Shown: piece by piece, positions 56,164 to 64,000 of the stretch
Numbering within the stretch: the stretch's first letter is position 1
Layout: each line of letters begins with the position of its first letter
NCBI GenBank assembly: GCA_013214965.1
Contig: JABSRU010000025.1
Coordinates: 1-64,000 of the forward strand
Direction of reading: 5' to 3'
From: Gammaproteobacteria bacterium
GTDB taxonomy: Bacteria; Pseudomonadota; Gammaproteobacteria; Enterobacterales; Psychrobiaceae
DNA length: 64,000 nucleotides
Notes under the pieces: model-generated
The model's database searches: none
What the model saw: only the letters and a program-made list of their open reading frames with translations
Told to the model about the DNA's origin: nothing
Program-made: the position numbers and the translations under genes

Positions 56164-56961
56164 ATGGCTAAAGTCACTAAGTATCAAGCAAAAATTCCCG
56201 ACAAGCATGGATACATTAGCTATTCTCAGGAAGAACACGATATATGGCGTGAGTTAATTACACGCCAAATGTCATGGATTAAAGACACCGCCTGTGATGA
56301 GTTTCTCGCTGGTTTGTCGCGGTTAAACCTCCCAATGGATCGTGTACCACAACTCGAAGAGCTTAATGTTGTTTTACGGCAAGCAACGGGTTGGGAAACT
56401 GCACCGGTGCCTGCATTAATTGGCTTTGAGCAATTCTTTAACTTACTCGCTAACAAAAAATTCCCAGTGGCGACTTTTATCCGCTCCCGTGAAGAATTAG
56501 ACTATTTACAAGAACCCGATATTTTTCATGAAATATTCGGCCATTGTGCGATGCTAACGAATCAGCACTTTGCTGATTTTACTGAACATTATGGTAAATT
56601 AGGCCTAAAAGCGTCGAAGCAAGAGCGAGTGTATTTAGCGCGTCTTTATTGGTTCACTGTAGAATTTGGTTTAGTCAAAAGTCACGATGGCTTGCGCATT
56701 ATCGGGGGCGGTATCTTATCTTCTCCCGGTGAAACTGACTATGCCTATCGTAAGGAAGCGGATATTCAACCTTTAGATCCCTTAACTGTTTTTCGTACTC
56801 CCTATCGTATTGATATCATGCAACCGCAATATTTTGTGCTAGATGATATGGCTCATTTGACGGCGTTAACGAAACTCGATTTAATGTCGATTGTGCGACA
56901 AGCTATTTCGTTGGGATTATTACCCGCCAAATTTGAACCTAAAGCTAACAAAGCTAGTTAA
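56164..56961 (+). CDS. phhA: Phenylalanine 4-monooxygenase
   Basis: PhhA hydroxylates phenylalanine to tyrosine with tetrahydropterin and O2, opening the homogentisate route. The start at 56164 has a strong AAGGAGGG and gives 265 residues, the usual bacterial length; the frame extends 20 codons upstream without support. Iron ligands are visible as H122 and H127 ([12 protein letters not shown]) and E167 (WFTVEFGL). The pterin-binding region [20 protein letters not shown] precedes them. phhB follows after 20 bases. Confidence 0.96.
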   Translation: MAKVTKYQAKIPDKHGYISYSQEEHDIWRELITRQMSWIKDTACDEFLAGLSRLNLPMDRVPQLEELNVVLRQATGWETAPVPALIGFEQFFNLLANKKFPVATFIRSREELDYLQEPDIFHEIFGHCAMLTNQHFADFTEHYGKLGLKASKQERVYLARLYWFTVEFGLVKSHDGLRIIGGGILSSPGETDYAYRKEADIQPLDPLTVFRTPYRIDIMQPQYFVLDDMAHLTALTKLDLMSIVRQAISLGLLPAKFEPKANKAS

Positions 56962-56981
56962 TAACAATAAGAGAAATTATT

Positions 56982-57317
56982 ATGAGTTTAAGTGAACAAC
57001 AATGTGAAGCATGCCAAGCTGGCGCACCGAAAGTATCGGATGAAGAACTGGCATCATTAATGAAACAAATTCCAGATTGGGTACCTGTCGCTGTCGATGG
57101 TGTGATGCAATTACAGCGAGAATATAAATTTAAAAACTTCAAATTGGCCCTTGCTTTTACCAATAAATTAGGTGAGTTAGCTGAGACTGAATTTCATCAT
57201 CCGGGGATCCTAACAGAATGGGGTAAAGTGACGGTGACCTGGTGGACTCATGCTATTGGTGGCTTACATCGCAATGATTTTATTATGGCGGCTAAAACTG
57301 ATCAGTTGTTAGGTTAA
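56982..57317 (+). CDS. phhB: Pterin-4a-carbinolamine dehydratase
   Basis: PhhB recycles the 4a-hydroxytetrahydropterin made by PhhA. 111 residues with the family core [41 protein letters not shown] and [14 protein letters not shown], which include the active His residues. Second gene of the phhAB operon. Confidence 0.96.
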   Translation: MSLSEQQCEACQAGAPKVSDEELASLMKQIPDWVPVAVDGVMQLQREYKFKNFKLALAFTNKLGELAETEFHHPGILTEWGKVTVTWWTHAIGGLHRNDFIMAAKTDQLLG

Positions 57318-57449
57318 ATAGCTCTAGTGATTTATGCTTGTTTTAATTTTCAAAAAGTACCAACGTACCATTTTTTAAAATCAATGAGCTAACTCTCTTT
57401 CTTTGTCTATACTCGGTCTAGGATATTCAATAAAAGAGAGAGAGCCATA

Positions 57450-60257
57450 GTGTTTACTAGAATCTACCAGCCCATTGTATTTATATCCCTTGCAACTATA
57501 TTTATTCAAAGTCACGCGAATGCGTCGACAGCAGTTTCTTTGCCAGAATACGGAACAATTGTCTCAAAACAATCAGAGGCTAAGTGTCTCAATATTCGCT
57601 ATGGTTCTCTTAATGATGGCGGGGAGGCTATTCAGTACACCTGTGGTATACATAACAATAATGATAAATTCAGCTTTGTTAACACTGGGCAAGGCTATCT
57701 TATTAAAGCAAAACATTCAGGTAAATGTCTGGCCGTTGAAGACTCCTCGATGACGTCGTTAGCGAGGATTATCCAATTAAGTTGTTCAATTGAATTGAAT
57801 CAGCTGTGGACGATTGAAGGACAATTTAATCAACAGAGAATTAAGTCCGTGCTGAGTGGTTTATGTATGGATGTTGAAGGGGGGTTAGGTTGGAATAACG
57901 GCGCTAAAATCATTCAATATACTTGTCACGATGATACTAACCAGCAGTGGAAAATTAATGCCTACCAACCTACTACAATAAAACCACTTTATGGCGTAAT
58001 TACTTCAAAAAAAGTGCCCGACAAATGTGTGAAAGTTATTCGAGGTAGCGCCAAATCCGTGACTTGTGATGGTCAGCCAAACGAGAAATTTAAATTAATT
58101 GATAAGGGCAATGCTTATCAACTTAAAGTGCAAGATTCGGGTAAATGCCTAGGGGTTGAAAACTCATCAATAAATGCAGGTAAATTAATAGTTCCCTTGA
58201 GTTGTCGTGATGAGTCTAATCAATTATGGCGAATTAGCGGTGAGGGTGAATATAAAATATTGAAATTACAGCATAGTGGTTATTGCCTAGATATTTATGG
58301 TGGTAGTACCTATTCGGGCGCAAAACTAATACAGTGGCCTTGCCATGGTGCTAGTAATCAACAATGGAAAATTGAAGCTAATACTCTACAGCGTAAGCCT
58401 CGATTTGGTAAGATTATTGCCACACAGTTAGGGGGTAAGTGTATCAATATACCTCAGGGCTCAAGTGATGATGGTGCTAATGCTTATCAATATTCATGTA
58501 CTAATGAATTTAGTCAAGAGTTTAGTTTCTCAGCGACCGAAGGTGGATATTTTATTCACACTAAACATAATGGTAAATGCTTAACGGTTGAAGAGAATTC
58601 ACAAAGCCCTGAAGCATGGATTATTCAAGATGTTTGCAATACTGATTATGCTCAAATTTGGCAGATAGCAGGTCAGGGAGACAATACCACCATTAAAGCG
58701 GTCCATTCTGGCATGTGTTTAGCCGTTGCTGAAGGTAATTTGCAAGATCATACCCCAATCGTTCAAACACAATGTGATGACTCAGCCAAAACAAAATGGC
58801 GTATTGATGCTGAATTATCGCGACAAACCGTGCCGTCTATTTGGCAAGGCCCCTATGAAATGCCGATGGTATTTGCTGCCGCCGCTAATTTACCTAGTGG
58901 TGAAATACTGGGTTGGGCCGCTTGGAGAAAAATGGACTTTGGTGGCTCACATGGTAAAACTTATACCACAATATTTGATCCAGATACCGGTGCCACTACT
59001 GAAGGTTTAGTTATTAATACTCAACATGATATGTTTTGTCCCGGTACCGCGATGTTAGCGGATGGTAAAATCATGATCACAGGTGGTAGCAATGCTGAAG
59101 TCACGACCATTTATGATCCGGAAACGAATCAATGGCAACGTGGTCAAGATATGGTTCTACCTCGGGGCTACCATGCAATGACACCATTAAGTGATGGGTC
59201 AGTCTTTACTGTTGGTGGTTCGTGGAGTGGTGGCATGGGTTACAAAAATGGTGAGATTTGGGATTTTTCAACAGGGGAGTGGAAGCTATTACCACAGGCT
59301 AAAATTAATAAATTAATGACCAATGATGCAGCAGGAGTTTATCGCGCTGATAATCATATTTGGATGTTTACTGCACCAAATGGTCAAGTTTTTCAAGCTG
59401 GGCCTTCTAAAATGATGAATTGGATTGATGTATTAAATCAAGGTGCTGTCGTTTCTGAAAAGCTAAGAGCAGACGACAATGATGCGATGAACGGGAATGC
59501 CGTTATGTATGATATTGGTAAAATCCTCACCTTAGGTGGTGCACGAAATTATAATAGTGGTCTCGCTTCTAAACGCGCATATGTTATTGATATTAACGGT
59601 GGCATAGGGAACGTAACCGTTGAACGTGTTGCAGATATGAGTCATGAGAGAGCATTTCATAATAGTGTCGTATTACCCTCTGGCGAGGTGGTGGTGATTG
59701 GAGGTCATCAAGATATCATCGTATTCTCTGATCAAACGTCAGTATTTACAGCTGAAATTTGGGATCCAAAGACTCAGTTATTTACTGAATTAGGCGATAT
59801 GCTTACTCCTCGTAACTACCACAGTATTGCTTTGTTACAAAAAGATGGCCGAGTGTTCGTTGCTGGTGGTGGTTTATGTGGTGATTGTGCAACAAATCAC
59901 GCGGACGCTGAAATACTAACCCCGCCATATTTGTTAAATAATAATGGCACACCTGCGACACGTCCGGTGATTGAGCAAGCACCGACAAGCGCGATACATG
60001 GGCAAACTATCAGGGTGGAAATGGATAGTGCTGATGACTATAAATTTGTTTTAGTGCGAACAGCAGCAGCTACTCATGCGGTTAACAATGATGAACGCAG
60101 GATCCCTTTGTTAGCAATGCACGTTGGAAATGGTGTTTATGAGATAGAAATACCAGTACAGGCATCGGTTGCTGTTCCTGGAAACTACTTTTTGTTTGCA
60201 ATGAACCGTCATGGTGTTCCAAGCATTGCTAAGGTGATTAATATTCCTGTTAGTTAA
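57450..60257 (+). CDS. Secreted galactose-oxidase-like copper radical oxidase with three ricin-type lectin modules
   Basis: A 935-residue exported protein. A signal peptide (1-25, FIQSHANA) leads to three related lectin stretches (about 30-172, 178-310, 318-455), each with SGKCLxVE and NQxWxI-type beta-trefoil repeats. The C-terminal 475 residues follow Fusarium galactose oxidase: HDMFCPG (C530), PRGYHA (Y574), GGSWSGG (W592), RNYHS (Y790, H791) and ATHAVNNDERR (H876). These equal the Cys-Tyr cofactor pair, stacking Trp and copper ligands (C228, Y272, W290, Y495, H496, H581), and the DUF1929-type Ig end is present. It should oxidise a primary alcohol, such as galactose, a glycan or glyoxal, making H2O2. 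GTG start after GAGAGAGAG. Confidence 0.9.
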   Translation: MFTRIYQPIVFISLATIFIQSHANASTAVSLPEYGTIVSKQSEAKCLNIRYGSLNDGGEAIQYTCGIHNNNDKFSFVNTGQGYLIKAKHSGKCLAVEDSSMTSLARIIQLSCSIELNQLWTIEGQFNQQRIKSVLSGLCMDVEGGLGWNNGAKIIQYTCHDDTNQQWKINAYQPTTIKPLYGVITSKKVPDKCVKVIRGSAKSVTCDGQPNEKFKLIDKGNAYQLKVQDSGKCLGVENSSINAGKLIVPLSCRDESNQLWRISGEGEYKILKLQHSGYCLDIYGGSTYSGAKLIQWPCHGASNQQWKIEANTLQRKPRFGKIIATQLGGKCINIPQGSSDDGANAYQYSCTNEFSQEFSFSATEGGYFIHTKHNGKCLTVEENSQSPEAWIIQDVCNTDYAQIWQIAGQGDNTTIKAVHSGMCLAVAEGNLQDHTPIVQTQCDDSAKTKWRIDAELSRQTVPSIWQGPYEMPMVFAAAANLPSGEILGWAAWRKMDFGGSHGKTYTTIFDPDTGATTEGLVINTQHDMFCPGTAMLADGKIMITGGSNAEVTTIYDPETNQWQRGQDMVLPRGYHAMTPLSDGSVFTVGGSWSGGMGYKNGEIWDFSTGEWKLLPQAKINKLMTNDAAGVYRADNHIWMFTAPNGQVFQAGPSKMMNWIDVLNQGAVVSEKLRADDNDAMNGNAVMYDIGKILTLGGARNYNSGLASKRAYVIDINGGIGNVTVERVADMSHERAFHNSVVLPSGEVVVIGGHQDIIVFSDQTSVFTAEIWDPKTQLFTELGDMLTPRNYHSIALLQKDGRVFVAGGGLCGDCATNHADAEILTPPYLLNNNGTPATRPVIEQAPTSAIHGQTIRVEMDSADDYKFVLVRTAAATHAVNNDERRIPLLAMHVGNGVYEIEIPVQASVAVPGNYFLFAMNRHGVPSIAKVINIPVS

Positions 60258-60287
60258 CCTGAGCTGTAAATTAGCAAATTTTACAAT

Positions 60288-60322
60288 AAAAAAGGCGACT
60301 AATTTAATCTAGCGTCTTTTTT
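60288..60322 (+). terminator. Imperfect terminator after the oxidase gene
   Basis: AAAAAAGGCGACTA pairs imperfectly with TAGCGTCTTTTTT around a short A/T loop, ending in T. Confidence 0.55.
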
Positions 60323-60389
60323 GTGTTTGCCAATTTGAGGATGCTGATTTAAAATGGCTTTAATATTTTTAAAGAGTTAAAGAGAAATT

Positions 60390-60866
60390 ATGAGTTTAGT
60401 ACCAATGACCGGACAAGGTGCGATTGCACTACGGGAAGAGTTAGATTACCTCAAGACTGAATTACGCCCCAGAATTGTGAACGATATTGCGATAGCAAGA
60501 GACCATGGTGATTTAAAAGAAAATGCTGAATATCACGCTGCCCGTGAAGAACAGGGTTTTTGTGAAGGACGAATTCAAGAAATTGAAGGCAAGTTGTCTA
60601 ATGCTCAAATTATCGATGTTACTAAAATACCCAACAAAGGGCGCGTTATTTTTGGTACCACAGTAACAGCAATCGATTTGAACGATGATTCAGAAGTGAC
60701 TTATCGAATTGTTGGTGATGATGAGGCAGACATTAAACAAAATCTAATCTCAGTGAATTCACCGATTGCCCGAGCTTTTATCGGTAAAAATCTTGATGAT
60801 GAAATATTGGTAAAAACACCTGGCGGTGATAAAGAGTTTGAAATAACCAAAGTCGAATATATTTAA
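60390..60866 (+). CDS. greA: Transcription elongation factor GreA
   Basis: GreA rescues backtracked RNA polymerase by stimulating transcript cleavage. 158 residues with the N-terminal coiled coil ([38 protein letters not shown] with the tip Asp and Glu) and the C-terminal domain ([20 protein letters not shown]). It lies next to yhbY, rlmE and ftsH as in many gammaproteobacteria. Followed by its own hairpin and T-run. Confidence 0.97.
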   Translation: MSLVPMTGQGAIALREELDYLKTELRPRIVNDIAIARDHGDLKENAEYHAAREEQGFCEGRIQEIEGKLSNAQIIDVTKIPNKGRVIFGTTVTAIDLNDDSEVTYRIVGDDEADIKQNLISVNSPIARAFIGKNLDDEILVKTPGGDKEFEITKVEYI

Positions 60867-60890
60867 TTTAACTTTGGTTATTAATTTTTT
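60842..60890 (+). terminator. greA terminator
   Basis: AATAACCAAAGT (60842-60853) and ACTTTGGTTATT (60871-60882), perfect 12-bp stem with 17-base loop, then AA and six T. The left arm lies inside the last greA codons. Confidence 0.8.
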
Positions 60891-60913
60891 AAAGGAGCCT
60901 AGGCTCCTTTTTT
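60891..60913 (-). terminator. yhbY terminator (second, perfect palindrome)
   Basis: AAAGGAGCCTAGGCTCCTTT (60891-60910) has T-runs on both strands, so it can end yhbY and catch greA readthrough. Confidence 0.75.
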
Positions 60914-60914
60914 A

Positions 60915-61211
60915 TTAACCGCGTGGCAAAAGGATTTTTTGCGCGTCGCTAGGTTTATAAATAACCAAGATATGACCAATAGTTTGCACTTGAATCGTTT
61001 CTGTTTCACGGACAATAGCTTCGATGATCAATTTCTTCATCTCACGGTCACTGGTCGCTACTTTAACTTTAATTAATTCATGGTGCGCTAATGCATTCTC
61101 GATTTCGGCGATAACACCCTCGGTTAAACCATTTGAGCCAAGTTGAATGATTGGTTTTAGAGAGTGAGCTAGACCTTTTAGGTGTTGCTTTTGTTTATTG
61201 CTTAATTTCAT
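60915..61211 (-). CDS. yhbY: Ribosome-associated RNA-binding protein YhbY (CRM domain)
   Basis: 98 residues of the CRM/KH-like family: KLSNKQKQHLKGLAHSLKP, IQLGSNGLTEGVIAEIENAL, HELIKVKVATSDRE and the GxxG-like loop region. YhbY associates with pre-50S particles. The start at 61211 aligns with E. coli YhbY; a GTG five codons upstream (61226) is in frame but unsupported. Divergent from rlmE. Confidence 0.95.
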   Translation of the reverse strand: MKLSNKQKQHLKGLAHSLKPIIQLGSNGLTEGVIAEIENALAHHELIKVKVATSDREMKKLIIEAIVRETETIQVQTIGHILVIYKPSDAQKILLPRG

Positions 61212-61327
61212 GATTGAATAATTCACTGTAGTAGGGTTGAAAGGGCGCTATTTTACCCCCATATCATTTTTAATTCTATTAGCTAAGTCGCATAATATTT
61301 GTAAATCGCTTATTTTGGGTAAATTAA

Positions 61328-61963
61328 ATGAAGCATGAAAGAAAAACTCGATCAAAAAGTAGTAATCGTTGGATTGAGGAACATTTTAACGATCACTATG
61401 TCCAACTAGCACAAAAACTGGGATATCGTTCGCGCGCGGTGTTTAAACTAATAGAAATTCAAGAAAAAGATAAATTAATCAAATCTGGAATGACCGTGGT
61501 TGATTTGGGGGCTGCCCCCGGTGGTTGGTCTCAATTAGCCTCAAAAGCCGTTGGTGATAAAGGCCAGGTGATTGCTTGTGATTTATTAGCAATGGATGCG
61601 ATTCCTGGGGTGGCTTTTTTACAAGGTGATTTCAGAGAAGAATCTGTACTAAATGCTTTGTTAGCCCGGGTTGGTGATAGCAAAGTTGATGTTGTATTGT
61701 CTGATATGGCGCCAAATTTTAGTGGTAGTAGTTCAATCGACCAACCTAAAGCGATGTATTTAGTCGAATTGGCGTTGGCGATGTGTCGTGATGTGTTAGC
61801 ACCAAACGGCAGTTTTGCAGTTAAAGTCTTTATGGGTAGTGGTTATGAAGATTACATGAAGGAGATTCGAGGGATGTTTCAGGTGGTGCGGACGCGTAAA
61901 CCTGATTCTTCACGAGATCGATCGCGTGAAGTTTATATCGTTGCGACGGGTTATAAAGCATAA
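61328..61963 (+). CDS. rlmE: 23S rRNA 2'-O-methyltransferase RlmE (FtsJ)
   Basis: RlmE methylates U2552 in the A loop of 23S rRNA, a late step of 50S assembly. 211 residues with the AdoMet motif [15 protein letters not shown] and the catalytic K-D-K-E set ([35 protein letters not shown]). ftsH follows 76 bases downstream as usual. Confidence 0.97.
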   Translation: MKHERKTRSKSSNRWIEEHFNDHYVQLAQKLGYRSRAVFKLIEIQEKDKLIKSGMTVVDLGAAPGGWSQLASKAVGDKGQVIACDLLAMDAIPGVAFLQGDFREESVLNALLARVGDSKVDVVLSDMAPNFSGSSSIDQPKAMYLVELALAMCRDVLAPNGSFAVKVFMGSGYEDYMKEIRGMFQVVRTRKPDSSRDRSREVYIVATGYKA

Positions 61964-62039
61964 TAAGTAGAATGGGGTTATAAAATATAGTAACCTTATG
62001 ATAGTTTTTTAATTATTTTCAATAAGAAGAGGTCATACA

Positions 62040-63998
62040 TTGAGTGACATGGCTAAAAATTTAATATTGTGGTTAGTAATAGCTGTTGTATTAATGTCAG
62101 TATTTCAGGGGTTTGGTGGTGATAATGTTGCTGCTAACAAATTAGATTACACATCTTTTGTTCAAGAGGTTGAACGGGGCAGTGTGGCAAAAATTATGGT
62201 CAGTGAAGACGGAATTACCTTAAACGGTGATCGTCGTGATGGCACTAAATTTGTCACTATATTACCGATGTATGACGCTAAGTTGATAGATCAACTTATT
62301 ATAAAGGGCGTGAAAGTTGATCGAGATGCGCCTGAAGAATCTAGCATGTTGATGTCGATTTTAATTTCTTGGTTCCCAATGATTTTATTGATTGGTGTCT
62401 GGATTTTCTTTATGCGCCAAATGCAAGGTGGCGGCGGTAAAGGTGCGATGTCATTTGGTAAGAGCAAAGCGCGCTTAGTGGGTGAAGATCAAATCAATAC
62501 TTCATTTGCTGATGTTGCTGGTTGTGATGAAGCTAAAGAAGAAGTCGCAGAATTAGTCGATTATTTAAAGGAACCGACTAAATTCCAAAAACTAGGTGGT
62601 CGCATTCCTACCGGGATCTTATTGGTAGGCCCTCCAGGTACCGGTAAAACATTATTAGCTAAAGCCATTGCTGGTGAAGCTAAGGTACCTTTCTTTACGA
62701 TATCAGGTTCTGATTTTGTTGAAATGTTTGTCGGTGTTGGTGCTTCGCGTGTTCGTGATATGTTTGAACAAGCTAAAAAATCTGCGCCATGTATTATCTT
62801 TATCGATGAAATCGATGCCGTTGGTCGCCAACGTGGTGCTGGTGTCGGTGGTGGTAATGATGAACGTGAACAAACATTAAACCAAATGTTGGTTGAAATG
62901 GATGGTTTTGAGGGTAATGAAGGTATTATCGTTATTGCTGCGACCAACAGACCTGATGTGTTAGATCCCGCTTTATTGCGTCCTGGTCGTTTCGATCGCC
63001 AAGTTGTTGTCAGCTTGCCGGACATTCGTGGCCGTGAACAAATTCTAAAAGTACATATGCGTAAAGTACCGTTGGGTGATGACGTTAAAGCGAGTGTTAT
63101 TGCTCGTGGTACCCCTGGGTTCTCTGGTGCTGACTTAGCGAACTTAGTTAACGAAGCTGCACTATTTGCTGCCCGTGGTGTAAAACGTGTGGTTAGTATG
63201 GACGAATTCGAAAAAGCTAAAGACAAAATCATGATGGGCGCTGAGCGTAAATCAATGGTGATGCGTGAGTCAGAAAAGAAAATGACTGCTTACCATGAAG
63301 CGGGCCATGCAATTGTCGGTCGTCTAGTGCCAGACCATGATCCTGTTTATAAAGTGAGTATTATTCCCCGTGGTCGCGCTTTGGGTGTCACCATGTACCT
63401 GCCGGATCATGATCGAGTGAGCCACAGTAAATTACATTTAGAATGTATGATCTCAAGCTTGTATGGTGGTCGTGTTGCTGAGTCGATAATTTATGGTGAA
63501 GATCGGGTTAGTACAGGTGCATCTAATGATATTGAACGAGCCACTGAAATTGCCCGTAAAATGGTCACACAGTGGGGTTTTTCTGAAAAGTTGGGGCCAT
63601 TGCTATATGCAGAAGAAGAAGGCGAAGTCTTCTTGGGACGTAGCATCGGTAAGAATAAACACGTTTCTGATGAAACAACACGTACGATTGATTCTGAAAT
63701 TCGAGCGTTTATTGATCGTAACTATCAGCGTGCACAAACATTGCTAGAAGAAAATATTGATATTCTTCATGCCATGACTGATTGTTTAATGAAATATGAA
63801 ACAATTGATGCCTTGCAAATCGATGATTTGATGGAGCGTAAAGAACCACGCCCACCGGCTAATTGGACGACTGAAGATACTAAATCAAAAAATGATTCAG
63901 ATAATGATTCAGGTACCGCTGTTGTCAAAGAAACCGTTGATGAGCAGTCAGATTCTACCACTAATGAAGATCCGGAAACTAATACGCCGAGTGCATAA
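62040..63998 (+). CDS. ftsH: ATP-dependent zinc metalloprotease FtsH
   Basis: FtsH is the membrane AAA+ protease that degrades LpxC, heat-shock sigma factor and damaged membrane proteins. It has two N-terminal membrane spans ([27 protein letters not shown]), Walker [14 protein letters not shown], Walker [16 protein letters not shown], the [23 protein letters not shown] and the zinc site HEAGHAIVG. The TTG start at 62040 lies seven bases after AGAAGAGG; the ATG at 62049 (MAKNLIL) is the alternative. The C-terminus is acidic. The stop lies just inside the window edge. Confidence 0.97.
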   Translation: MSDMAKNLILWLVIAVVLMSVFQGFGGDNVAANKLDYTSFVQEVERGSVAKIMVSEDGITLNGDRRDGTKFVTILPMYDAKLIDQLIIKGVKVDRDAPEESSMLMSILISWFPMILLIGVWIFFMRQMQGGGGKGAMSFGKSKARLVGEDQINTSFADVAGCDEAKEEVAELVDYLKEPTKFQKLGGRIPTGILLVGPPGTGKTLLAKAIAGEAKVPFFTISGSDFVEMFVGVGASRVRDMFEQAKKSAPCIIFIDEIDAVGRQRGAGVGGGNDEREQTLNQMLVEMDGFEGNEGIIVIAATNRPDVLDPALLRPGRFDRQVVVSLPDIRGREQILKVHMRKVPLGDDVKASVIARGTPGFSGADLANLVNEAALFAARGVKRVVSMDEFEKAKDKIMMGAERKSMVMRESEKKMTAYHEAGHAIVGRLVPDHDPVYKVSIIPRGRALGVTMYLPDHDRVSHSKLHLECMISSLYGGRVAESIIYGEDRVSTGASNDIERATEIARKMVTQWGFSEKLGPLLYAEEEGEVFLGRSIGKNKHVSDETTRTIDSEIRAFIDRNYQRAQTLLEENIDILHAMTDCLMKYETIDALQIDDLMERKEPRPPANWTTEDTKSKNDSDNDSGTAVVKETVDEQSDSTTNEDPETNTPSA

Positions 63999-64000
63999 TA

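Noticed and set aside
62561-63232. 223-residue minus-strand reading frame opposite ftsH
   Set aside because: Antisense to the AAA+ domain; its low-complexity Pro/Ser content comes from codon structure of ftsH.

Overview
The window looks like a chromosomal segment of a marine gammaproteobacterium of the Alteromonadales type (Shewanella/Colwellia/Thalassotalea-like). Supporting signs are the conserved blocks ffh / rpsP-rimM-trmD-rplS and greA-yhbY-rlmE-ftsH, the divergent ubiT / ubiUV arrangement, MetJ-type boxes before metH, two large TonB-dependent receptors, a Vibrio-type M9 collagenase and low GC. The genus cannot be fixed from the sequence alone.

Region 1 (1-4.9 kb) is an accessory graveyard. 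It holds the 3' part of an IS1182-type transposase, then what reads as a single integron gene cassette carrying an HNH-like gene with its own attC site and no integrase in view. Next come a deletion-riddled IS91-type element (transposase plus truncated tyrosine recombinase) and a decayed puuC-like aldehyde dehydrogenase.

Region 2 (4.9-13.5 kb) holds rnb, an unknown anchored protein, the oxygen-independent ubiquinone genes ubiV-ubiU (minus) and ubiT (plus), a MITE-like repeat that supplies the last codons of ubiT, a gpx-ohrR peroxide-response pair, and a two-gene membrane unit of unknown role. The ubiT/ubiU spacer carries two FNR-box plus -10 arrangements, each at the spacing of a class II activated promoter.

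Region 3 (13.5-28.6 kb) holds a TonB-dependent receptor, plsC, rraB, a hotdog thioesterase, the thioredoxin-like co-chaperone cnoX, a 1344-residue membrane protein of unknown function, the periplasmic nuclease endA, sprT, a secreted pyroglutamyl-peptidase homologue whose catalytic Cys appears replaced by Ser, and a secreted collagenase with two PPC domains.

Region 4 (28.6-46.1 kb) holds a SulP transporter, cheV, several small conserved genes, a TPR hybrid histidine kinase with its own receiver and HPt, a pyrD variant with Cys at the catalytic-base position plus a tiny DUF1315-type gene, metH under tandem met boxes, a MaoC-type hydratase and an RND efflux pair.

Region 5 (46.2-64 kb) holds ffh, the S16/L19 operon, a broken lipoprotein gene, an Oar-like TonB receptor, methionine gamma-lyase, the phenylalanine hydroxylase pair phhA-phhB, a secreted galactose-oxidase-type copper radical oxidase fused to three ricin-type lectin modules, and greA, yhbY, rlmE and ftsH. 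No rRNA, tRNA or CRISPR array was seen. The most distinctive items are the lone integron cassette, the twin FNR promoters, the lectin-oxidase fusion, the Ser-substituted C15 peptidase homologue and the large duplicated-looking membrane protein.
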